From positions 746,501 through 810,500 of the forward strand of contig NZ_FJVE01000006.1 in NCBI RefSeq assembly GCF_900078195.1: DNA of 64,000 bases, in the 5' to 3' direction. The translations under genes and the position numbers were made by a program. The stretch comes from Clostridium sp. Marseille-P299. Lineage in GTDB: Bacteria > Bacillota > Clostridia > Lachnospirales > Lachnospiraceae. Of this stretch, positions 25,579 to 33,470 are shown piece after piece. The first letter of the stretch is position 1. Each line of letters begins with the position of its first letter. A model generated the notes under the pieces. That model was not told the DNA's origin and did no database searches. It saw only the letters and a list, made by a program, of their open reading frames with translations.

Positions 25579-25917
25579 TTATACCAGGACAATTGTGATA
25601 TAAAATGTAATAGTCATTGTGAAATATTAAAGAATTTATTCATATTAATGTCCATTAGATCAAAATCTCTTTCTTTGCGTATAAATTTTTTATGTAAAAG
25701 TACAATTCGAGAGAAAATTCTTACCTATTTAGACTATAATCAACTCATTTTTGAATCAGATAGTTTTACAATACCAATTACATTATTAAAATTGGCTCAA
25801 TATTTATGTGTAGATAGACGTTCTTTAATGAGGGAAATCCGTAAATTAAATGATGAAAAAATTATTAGTAGCTCCGGTCGTAAATTTAAGTTACTGTATC
25901 ATCAAAATAGAGAGTAA
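25579..25917 (+). pseudogene. Crp/Fnr-family regulator, C-terminal fragment
   Basis: The frame resumes after the IS with DNCDIKCNSHCEILKNLF, the region preceding the dimer helix in Crp-like proteins. It continues to the winged HTH: STIREKILTYLDY, ITLLKLAQYLCVDRRSLMREIRKLNDEKII. No start codon with an SD is present. An in-frame TAA at 25576 lies just beyond the IS end. Together with 23995-24349 it is one interrupted gene. Confidence 0.85.
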
Positions 25918-26085
25918 ATAAATTTGTGTGAAGATATCAGAGGTATATTTTACTCTACAATAGACATACATAAAAGTGCCTTAGCATAAAAATATAACGT
26001 GTTTTATAAAGATATATATAGAAGAGTACTAAAAATACACTCAATAATTGATCTGAAAAATCTGTTACTTTATTGTTCAATTATT

Positions 26086-26283
26086 TTAAATAATGCTAAT
26101 TTTCTCATAGACCTCCCCCCAGTTTCTAAGTAGTAATTTCCATTTATTATCAATTTTTAATATAGCTAAGTACAAGTCTTTTAGTAATGCTGTATCACTT
26201 GGAAATTTTCTTTGTCGGTTCAGCTTACGACATGGTTCTGACTTAAATGAGGTAGTAGCCACCATGACTACTACCTCATACAT
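26086..26283 (-). pseudogene. IS256-family transposase C-terminal remnant
   Basis: The segment RQRKFPSDTALLKDLYLAIL, followed by KWKLLLRNWGEVYEKISI, matches the conserved end of mutator-type transposases (ALLKMLYLA... W...NW...). Only about 45 codons are left. The apparent N-terminus runs into a hairpin (26248-26278) and is not part of the family. It is a different IS256 lineage from the intact copy at 21953. Confidence 0.65.
26248..26278. repeat. Perfect inverted repeat beside the transposase remnant
   Basis: TGAGGTAGTAG and CTACTACCTCA form an 11-bp stem with a 9-nt loop. It has no T-tract. It may be the trace of a terminal or internal repeat of the decayed element. Confidence 0.45.
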
Positions 26284-26290
26284 TAACCTT

Positions 26291-26323
26291 TAAAACAGCC
26301 CTGTACTATAGTACAAGACTGTT
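26291..26323 (-). terminator. Terminator of the deacetylase gene
   Basis: On the minus strand AACAG...TGTACTATAGTACA...CTGTTTTAAA forms a stem-loop with a short T-tract about 75 nt after the stop. Confidence 0.6.
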
Positions 26324-26399
26324 ATCTAAAACTCAATTTTTTAATTTCGTATACTGAAATTTGCAAGTACTTTATAAAAATAATACTATGCCCTTACAA

Positions 26400-27179
26400 T
26401 CACTCTTTAATTTGTCTTCCTTCATGATCTATATGATAATTATCCGTATAGATTAATTGAGAAATAGGAACAATTTCATACCCTTTCTTCTGTAACCCAG
26501 TAATCATTTTCTCAAGAGCATCTGCGGTAAACTTAGCTCCATTATGGCATAAAATAATCGATCCATTTCCCAGGTGCTTGTTATTTACCACCATATTAAT
26601 AATAGAATCCACTCCATAATCTTTCCAGTCTAAACTATCAACATCCCATTGAATCGTATAATAACCTGTTTCCTTTGCAGCCGCAATTAAAGTATTATTA
26701 TAATCTCCATACGGTGGTCTAAATAATGTCATATCCTTCCCCGTCAACTCTTTTACTTTATCATGAGGCTTTTTAAGTTCCGCAATGCATTCTTCTTTTG
26801 AAAGCTTCGACATTTGCTTATGATTTTCACTATGATTACCAAGGTCATGACCTGCTGCCGCAATAGCCTTTACATCGTCAGGGTATTTTTCAATCCATCC
26901 GCCAGTCATAAAAAATGTAACCTTAACGTTGTGCTTAGCTAAAATTTCTAAAATCGTTGCGGTATCTTCATTCCCCCACGCAGCATCAAATGAAAGTGCA
27001 ACTTGCTTCTTATCCGTTCCTACACAGTAAATTGGCAACTCTCTTTTACTATTTGATATCGTCTGTACCGCCTTAGGTACGAAATGAACTCCTGCTGCAA
27101 TTAAGAGAATTGCTGATAATACAATAATACCAGATTTTATGAACCTCATTAGTTTTTCCTTATCAATTTCAAAGGTCAT
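26400..27179 (-). CDS. PdaB-like polysaccharide deacetylase
   Basis: The protein of about 259 residues has one N-terminal membrane anchor (SGIIVLSAILLIAAGVHFV) and a NodB deacetylase domain. Motif 1 is SFDAAWGNEDT, where the second Asp of the usual TFDD is replaced as in PdaB proteins. Motif 2 is GNHSENH, motif 3 FRPPYGDYN, motif 4 WDVDSLDW and motif 5 LCHNG. PdaB relatives act on peptidoglycan during sporulation. The start is taken at 27179 because GAGGGATGCC precedes it. The 5' end is part of a sequence that recurs at 31990-32050. Confidence 0.88.
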   Translation of the reverse strand: MTFEIDKEKLMRFIKSGIIVLSAILLIAAGVHFVPKAVQTISNSKRELPIYCVGTDKKQVALSFDAAWGNEDTATILEILAKHNVKVTFFMTGGWIEKYPDDVKAIAAAGHDLGNHSENHKQMSKLSKEECIAELKKPHDKVKELTGKDMTLFRPPYGDYNNTLIAAAKETGYYTIQWDVDSLDWKDYGVDSIINMVVNNKHLGNGSIILCHNGAKFTADALEKMITGLQKKGYEIVPISQLIYTDNYHIDHEGRQIKE

Positions 27180-27349
27180 GGCATCCCTCAACATAATATG
27201 TATTACTATATTTATATTGAGAATACAATGAGTTATGATAAGATTATTAAAACTTTTCCAATCTGTTGAAATTTATCCATCACTATGATCCGTTTATTCT
27301 TAACCATTCATTTTCAATTAAAATTCCATAATTTGTTTCGTTTAATCAA

Positions 27350-28558
27350 TCAATTATTCCCATGATGCAACATAATATTTCGTTTTCCCCTGACCTTCAC
27401 TTGATATAAAGCTTCATCTGCATTTTGCATCATTTTTGTATATGAAAGTCTTTCCCCATTGGACGATGCAAATCCAATACTATAAGTAAGATAGAATTGA
27501 TTGTAATTTAAATGCACTGGAATTCGGGTTAAGTCCATTAGTCTAGAGAATCTGCTTATAAGTTCCTCTTCATTATCTCCTAATATTAGAAGAAGAAATT
27601 CATCCCCACCGTAACGGCAGATATAATCTTCCTTTCCAAGAAACTGAGTTAACCGATATGCTGTCAGTTTAATTGCTTGATCACCAGTCAGATGCCCATA
27701 TGTATCATTAATCATCTTAAAATTATCAATATCTACAATCCCTAGAAATGCACAAAAATCTTTTTTACGTTCTAGAAGATGATTATAGTAATCTTGAAAT
27801 ATTGCTCTTGTAGGAAAGTTTGTAAGATTATCTGAATTTGTAAGTAGATTTTCACTCACCTGCATATAGTTTAAAATATTATTATTTTTATCTCGAATTG
27901 GCACAATATAATTTTTATCATGCCCAATAAACTCATTTCCTTCTCTAAATCTAGTTTCATACTGAATCCTACCACCTTGTTTCAGATCCTCAAGCAAATA
28001 AGTAGTATCCATTCCAATAATATAAGGTTTTATCAAGTCCGGTAGAGTCTCTGAATTTTTATTATAATACACACATTCCTCAGCCTCTCGATTCTTATAA
28101 ACAATGTTGGTATCCGGATCAGTGATTACAATTTTATTCGGTAGGTATTCCAAATAAGTATTTAATTTTTCTCTTTCATTTTCAATACTCTTCATTGCAG
28201 TTACATCCATAATCGTTATATAAAAGCAATTATATTCTTCATCATAACATGCTGTATCATGAATATATATTATTGTTCCGTCTTTTCTGCGCATACGATA
28301 TTCAAAATCCAGATTTTCACCTTTTTCAATCGCTGCGGCAACATCAACTAAAATTTCAGAAACATCATCAATTACCATGTCCGCAAAACGATTTCCAAAG
28401 AGAGTCTCTACTTCTTCTTTGCTATACCCAACAATTGTATAAAAATAATCATTCGCATACAGGATCGTAGAATGGTCATCATTTTTACAATAAAGAACTC
28501 CTGCATGAATTTTATTTAAAATATTTTTAACTCTTTCATCAATATGCAAATCTAACAT
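27350..28558 (-). CDS. PAS-GGDEF diguanylate cyclase, copy B
   Basis: This 402-residue paralogue of the protein at 19304-20530 has the same PAS, PAS-like and GGDEF domains, with GGDEF again at 317-321. GKED is in place of the RxxD inhibitory site. Active-site residues for c-di-GMP synthesis are intact. TTAGAGGTATTAATTT precedes the ATG. It lies upstream of pdaB on the same strand but 170 nt away, so is probably a separate unit. Its DNA has the low G+C of the surroundings. Confidence 0.93.
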   Translation of the reverse strand: MLDLHIDERVKNILNKIHAGVLYCKNDDHSTILYANDYFYTIVGYSKEEVETLFGNRFADMVIDDVSEILVDVAAAIEKGENLDFEYRMRRKDGTIIYIHDTACYDEEYNCFYITIMDVTAMKSIENEREKLNTYLEYLPNKIVITDPDTNIVYKNREAEECVYYNKNSETLPDLIKPYIIGMDTTYLLEDLKQGGRIQYETRFREGNEFIGHDKNYIVPIRDKNNNILNYMQVSENLLTNSDNLTNFPTRAIFQDYYNHLLERKKDFCAFLGIVDIDNFKMINDTYGHLTGDQAIKLTAYRLTQFLGKEDYICRYGGDEFLLLILGDNEEELISRFSRLMDLTRIPVHLNYNQFYLTYSIGFASSNGERLSYTKMMQNADEALYQVKVRGKRNIMLHHGNN

Positions 28559-28698
28559 AAATTAATACCTCTAAAACTAATACATATTCCTGAAGAACTC
28601 TCTATTTCAATGCTATCAAAATACGTTTTTATATTGCAATCAATTACCTCTTTTGTTAACCCACCCCGATAATAGCACGAAAATATTCTTAACCCACC

Positions 28699-30927
28699 TT
28701 AATTATATTCTTCAACCATTAATTTATTAAATTTATCTTCAGGTAATGGTTTATTAAAGTAATAACCTTGAATAATATAACAATTCTTTTCTCTAAGAAA
28801 CTTCACCTGTTCTTCTTTTTCAACCCCTTCAGCAATTACCTCGAGGTTAAGCTTTCTAATTAATGATATAATCATTTCGAGTACTATATCGTTTTTCTTT
28901 TGTCCTATTAAATCAATAAAAACTTTATCAATTTTTATTCCCACAAAATCAAATTTACTAATGGTATGAAGTCCAGATGCACCCATACCAAAATCGTCCA
29001 TATGTACTTTGAACCCCATATTTACAATAGACGCTATCATTTCTTGTAATTTCTCCGCATTATGAGAAAGAGCTGTTTCTGTTATCTCAAAAACAATATC
29101 GCGTGGTTCAATTTGATAATCGTGGATAATTTGACTAAGAGTACTTTCAAATAAAGGATTTTCTACTTGATATCTTGATAAGTTAATGGATATTGGTACT
29201 ACCCTAATACCTTTATTTTTTAGTTCACTAATGTTCTTACAAGTAAGTCGAACGACTTCCATGTCCAAATCTATAATTTGTCCATTTTCTTCATAGGTTG
29301 GAATAAATTTGGCCGGAGAGACTATTACTCCATCTGGCTTTTGCCAGCGCACTAATGCCTCAGCTCCAATTACACTATTATCTCTTGAATCATATTTAGG
29401 CTGATACCATATCTTAAATTCATTATTTTTTATCGCATTTTTAAATTCGGCCTCTATTTCCTTTTTCTCCTCTAAAGTATAACGCATTTCAATTTTAGAG
29501 AAATTATAAAATTCCGTATATTTACCTTTTATTTCACTTATTGCAATCAATGCATCATTATATGCTAATTCAATTGTGTCATAGTTGCTACACATTGAAA
29601 TGCCTATTGATAAATGAAAATATGGTAATATCTTTGCACTAATTACATCATCAAGGGCTTTTTGATACATTTTTAGTTTAGAAATAATCATTTCTTTAGA
29701 ATCATATTGAATGAGGGCAACAAATATATCATTTTTATCTCTATAAATTGAATCATTTTTTAATACCTCATTAAATATTTTTGATATTTCTAATAGCACT
29801 TTATTACCAATATGTATTCCATACTTTGTATTTATCATTTTGAAATTATCAATATCTATGACTAACAATGCTTTATCCTTAAGCTGTTGCATTTTATCAT
29901 ATGTGTAAAAATTTTCAAGCCAATTATAATTTTTTTTCTTTGTTACATCATCTACAAAAATCATATTGTTTAAGCGTTTCATATAATAGATGTAAGTAAC
30001 ACCTAAAAGTAACATTAAAAAAAAGACAGTCATCGTTATGGATGAAACAAATTTTACCGTAATATTACTCATTTCATCTGCATTGCTGGAAATATATTTA
30101 TAAGGAACATATGTAACTAGATACCAATCATCAAAATTTAGCGGCTCATAATAAGCAATAAATTTTTCACCCTCATAATAGTAGCAGACATATCCTTTTA
30201 AAAGATTATTCATATCATCTAACATAGTCGAAAGTTCTTCTTCTACTCGATCTTTATCATGAAAGATATTATAATCAATTGTTGGATCTATTACAGAGTC
30301 CGCCACAATATCTCCATTTTTATCCAATACAATACTGCTCCCGTTACCTTCAAATGACGATATACTAAGAAGATTAATATAGTCAAGGGAACGATAGGTA
30401 GCTGTAAGCACATATTTTATAGAACCATCTTGGTAAACAGGAACAGACAGTATATTTAAATTCATAGTTCCATCTTCACTTAAATAACTTTCTGTAAACG
30501 ACTCTTCTCCTTTAAACCCCTTTTGGATATATTCGTAATTATTTAGTTGAAACTTTTCATCTAATGTAGTTAAACAAATTCCACTTTGATTGGTTAGGCC
30601 TAAATTGTAAAATTTTAAAACTTTATTTATATGTTTTAAATGATCTACCAATTCTTTTTGAGAACATGTTTTAAGCTCACTTAGATGCATAGAAATGGAT
30701 CTTAGAGTCTCTATTTTTTCAGTAAATCGGCTATTAATTAATTCTACATTTTGAGCTGAAACACTTAATATAGTGGCTTCCGCTTCTTTTTTACTACGCT
30801 TTTGTATATTGTCCCTAAAATCAATTAACACCAGCTTACTTATAAGTAGGGAAATCAAAGAAATTAGTGCTACCAGTATCCAAACTCGATTCTTAAACTT
30901 CTTTGAATCTTTTTTAATCATATTCAC
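28699..30927 (-). CDS. dCache-GGDEF-EAL c-di-GMP phosphodiesterase
   Basis: The 742-residue protein uses GTG 30927, six bases after AAGGAGGAATGCA. An N-terminal membrane helix (about 14-31), an extracellular dCache-type sensor (about 35-290) and a second helix (VSSITMTVFFLMLLLGVTYIYY) precede a GGDEF domain whose signature is lost (DKNDIF in place of GGDEF). The C-terminal EAL domain has all residues for hydrolysis: GAEALVR, INLS, FEITETA, MDDFG, IKIDK, AEGVE and IQGYYF. It should degrade c-di-GMP in response to an external ligand, with the degenerate GGDEF perhaps binding GTP as a regulator. Confidence 0.92.
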   Translation of the reverse strand: MNMIKKDSKKFKNRVWILVALISLISLLISKLVLIDFRDNIQKRSKKEAEATILSVSAQNVELINSRFTEKIETLRSISMHLSELKTCSQKELVDHLKHINKVLKFYNLGLTNQSGICLTTLDEKFQLNNYEYIQKGFKGEESFTESYLSEDGTMNLNILSVPVYQDGSIKYVLTATYRSLDYINLLSISSFEGNGSSIVLDKNGDIVADSVIDPTIDYNIFHDKDRVEEELSTMLDDMNNLLKGYVCYYYEGEKFIAYYEPLNFDDWYLVTYVPYKYISSNADEMSNITVKFVSSITMTVFFLMLLLGVTYIYYMKRLNNMIFVDDVTKKKNYNWLENFYTYDKMQQLKDKALLVIDIDNFKMINTKYGIHIGNKVLLEISKIFNEVLKNDSIYRDKNDIFVALIQYDSKEMIISKLKMYQKALDDVISAKILPYFHLSIGISMCSNYDTIELAYNDALIAISEIKGKYTEFYNFSKIEMRYTLEEKKEIEAEFKNAIKNNEFKIWYQPKYDSRDNSVIGAEALVRWQKPDGVIVSPAKFIPTYEENGQIIDLDMEVVRLTCKNISELKNKGIRVVPISINLSRYQVENPLFESTLSQIIHDYQIEPRDIVFEITETALSHNAEKLQEMIASIVNMGFKVHMDDFGMGASGLHTISKFDFVGIKIDKVFIDLIGQKKNDIVLEMIISLIRKLNLEVIAEGVEKEEQVKFLREKNCYIIQGYYFNKPLPEDKFNKLMVEEYN

Positions 30928-31324
30928 TGCATTCCTCCTTATAAAGGTTCACCTTGACTAATTCGAATGAAATATTTCAACACTAAGTTTCCATATAACT
31001 TCTCCGTAGTTTTAGCTTTAACCTCATATAAGATATTATTGGCGCTAGGCATAGTTCTCAAATGATACTTTTTTCTCCCCTGTATCATTTTTCTCATATC
31101 ATTAAAGACAAAAAGCGAAACAATCACTTAAGAATACACCGAAAATGCCCTCTGTCAAAACTTAATTTTACTTTTAATTACACATTTCCATTTTTCCACT
31201 TTTAGAAAATATTCTTGCACAACTGCAAAAACAATCCCATGTATTGTTACCTCTATATTTAGATGATTTTTTGATGATATTTGGAATTTTATAAGAATTT
31301 GTTTGAGGAAAATTGATATTTTAA
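30928..31324. other. Intergenic DNA upstream of the dCache gene
   Basis: A 62-codon frame (30939-31127, minus) ends in the dCache gene's ribosome binding site but has no SD of its own and no recognisable family. Nothing else is evident. Confidence 0.4.
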
Positions 31325-31710
31325 AATCAAACCTCTAAGCTTTCTTGTAGACCATGATTCATTGTATGAACCTACTTTGTAATAAACGATTTTACTACAA
31401 GTAACCTTTATTTCTAGAGAATCCTTTGACGATCAATCCAATTTATAACAATGGATTTCCAATAGATATTGATATTAATAGTACTTATATAAATCCTCAT
31501 CATTTAACCAGGATTCAATAATATTTTAATGATACTGCAATTCATAGGTTGCTATAGTATTGCGCAAATTAATTCCATGACCTTCATAAATATAATTACT
31601 GTACTAAAGGACATTAGTAAGTTCTTCTTTATTCAAGGTTTCCATAGTTTATTTTATATGTTCAAGAATATATTCTTCACAAATAAGAATATTTCTAGTC
31701 AAGGTATATA
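31325..31710 (-). pseudogene. Decayed IS256 transposase relic
   Basis: Blocks such as CCTCTAAGCTTTCTTGTAGA and the adjoining bases match the 3' part of the intact IS256 transposase near 22035. Further blocks match the middle (DNA for ESWLNDEDLF, near 31490-31520) and the N-terminal part (NILQYSKY... near 31570-31690). The copy is internally deleted and full of substitutions and stops. No terminal repeats or target duplication were recognised. From 31711 to 31990 nothing else is seen. Confidence 0.8.
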
Positions 31711-31990
31711 AAACAATTCTTTTTAGCTTGTTTTATATACTTTACTATTTTTCCATTTTAATAATCGCTTTTAGCTTGTCACCTCCATTAAACTGAATAG
31801 GAAATATTTTTAAACATATACAAAATATCACATTTTGTAAATTTGTGCAATATAATTCCCCATGTTTTTCCACAATAATAATAAAATTTTAAAAATAAAT
31901 CTATAAATTGTAATTTTAAATTCCACCCCTAACTATTTATACGTATGTAAATTAGTGGCTTAAATTAAATAAGTATAGTCCATTTAAAAG

Positions 31991-32049
31991 GTCATGGCAT
32001 CTCTCATTATAATTTGTGTCAACAATGTTATATTGAGAGATGCCATGAC
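31991..32049. repeat. Perfect 16-bp inverted repeat resembling the pdaB start
   Basis: GTCATGGCATCTCTCA (31991-32006) and TGAGAGATGCCATGAC (32034-32049) form a stem with a 27-nt loop. The left arm and part of the loop are similar to the start region of the deacetylase gene at about 27176-27230 (GGTCATGGCATCCCTCA...ATATTGAGA). Confidence 0.6.
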
Positions 32050-32088
32050 AATTTTCATCCTATAAATTAAATTTATGAAGGTGGTTTA

Positions 32089-33213
32089 TTAATTATTTTT
32101 GCCACAGCAATGCTTATATTTCAATCCACTATTACAAGGGCATGGTGAATTAGGATAAATTTTATTTTTCTTTGCTTGTGTAAAATCAATAACATTAGAG
32201 TTAACATTAGATTCCACATTATTTGCAAGAGGGAAGCGTTTTTCCTTTTGCTCTATTATCTCAGCAAATTCGGTAGGTGTATAACCTCTATTTAAAAGCA
32301 TTCTTGTATTATTCCATAACTCTTTAATTAATGGAGTAAACTGCTGCATTTGGTTATCGTTCGTAAAATAAATATCATTTTCAGATAATAAATCAAAAAT
32401 ATCTTGCATACGACAATCATTTCTAATCTCTTCTTGAATATCAAAAGTTATCATACATGCTTCTTCTTCGCTTAACCCAACTATTTCATTAAGAAAATTT
32501 ATCACGTTAAAAACATAAATATCCATTGGTGAGTATCCAGCTCTTGAATACATTTTCACTTCTTCTTTATTTGGTAAATAATAAGGCTTGTCTCCTTGTA
32601 ATTTCTGAAGTTCTATATAATCATCGTCATCTACAATGTCACTTGATATTAATAAATTATCTTTTAAGACAAAATGTACTCGGTTGGATGGAAACTGTGT
32701 GGTGGCATCTAATAAATCTTCTATCGTAATCTGACTCTTTTCATTCTGATTATAAGCTTTTACAATTATATCTAACGGTACAACTCCGTAAAGTATTCTA
32801 GATGTTTCGCAGTACTCCCAAATGCCTCCAATATAATTTCTCTTTTTATGAAACTCCTTATTATTAAAAGTTTCATATGCGTTCTCCACGTCCTTTGGTA
32901 CTACAAATTCAAATTCGCTACCTAGATATCCACCTTCTAATAAGTGAAATGCTAGATCATAATCAACATCCTCACCTTTGCCGTTAATTATTGATTGAAA
33001 TGCATTAATTTCATCGTCATCCATAAGGGCAAAATAACGTTCCATTATTTCCTTTTGTAAAACATATTCAGAAAGTACGTCGATTAACTCTTGTTTCTTG
33101 TATGTTGTTACACGAGGTAATTTGTGTATTTTAGCAATGGTGACAAGTCCTTGTTTTGTATAGTCAAAATAAATATCTCTCAATTTTATATTGTCTGATT
33201 GATATGATTTCAT
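32089..33213 (-). CDS. SEC-C motif protein of unknown function
   Basis: The 374-residue protein has an N-terminal region resembling Rho-N/SAP-like helices (LRDIYFDYTKQGLVTIAKI, YKKQELIDVL) and a long acidic middle. A C-terminal SEC-C zinc-binding motif follows (NSPCPCNSGLKYKHCCGKN), as at the end of SecA. SEC-C tails bind zinc and can mediate contact with SecB or the ribosome. The rest has no clear family. GGAGAATATTT precedes the ATG. The gene is monocistronic. Confidence 0.8.
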   Translation of the reverse strand: MKSYQSDNIKLRDIYFDYTKQGLVTIAKIHKLPRVTTYKKQELIDVLSEYVLQKEIMERYFALMDDDEINAFQSIINGKGEDVDYDLAFHLLEGGYLGSEFEFVVPKDVENAYETFNNKEFHKKRNYIGGIWEYCETSRILYGVVPLDIIVKAYNQNEKSQITIEDLLDATTQFPSNRVHFVLKDNLLISSDIVDDDDYIELQKLQGDKPYYLPNKEEVKMYSRAGYSPMDIYVFNVINFLNEIVGLSEEEACMITFDIQEEIRNDCRMQDIFDLLSENDIYFTNDNQMQQFTPLIKELWNNTRMLLNRGYTPTEFAEIIEQKEKRFPLANNVESNVNSNVIDFTQAKKNKIYPNSPCPCNSGLKYKHCCGKNN

Positions 33214-33365
33214 AAATATTCTCCTTACTTTCCTAATAACATTATAAATACATGTATATTTATATTACTATAATTTCTATTAAGATTACAATTCTAACTC
33301 TATCAATTTATAATTTTTTTAGCGTTCAAGAAAGGTTCAAAGTTATTTCTATAAAGAAAAGAAAA

Positions 33366-33412
33366 ATAGGCATACTACCTCCTAATCTAAATAAGAAGTA
33401 ATATGCCTTTTA
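33366..33412. terminator. Bidirectional terminator after the chitinase gene
   Basis: AGGCATACTAC pairs with GTAATATGCCT (one mismatch), with TTTTAATTTTT on the plus and TATTTTTC on the minus strand. Confidence 0.7.
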
Positions 33413-33470
33413 ATTTTTATATTCAATTATTCAAATAGATAATTATGCTACAGTAACTATATTGACTGAA

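Noticed and set aside
30939-31127. 62-codon ORF ahead of the dCache-EAL gene
   Set aside because: No SD at its start and no recognisable motif; it ends inside the next gene's ribosome binding site by chance.
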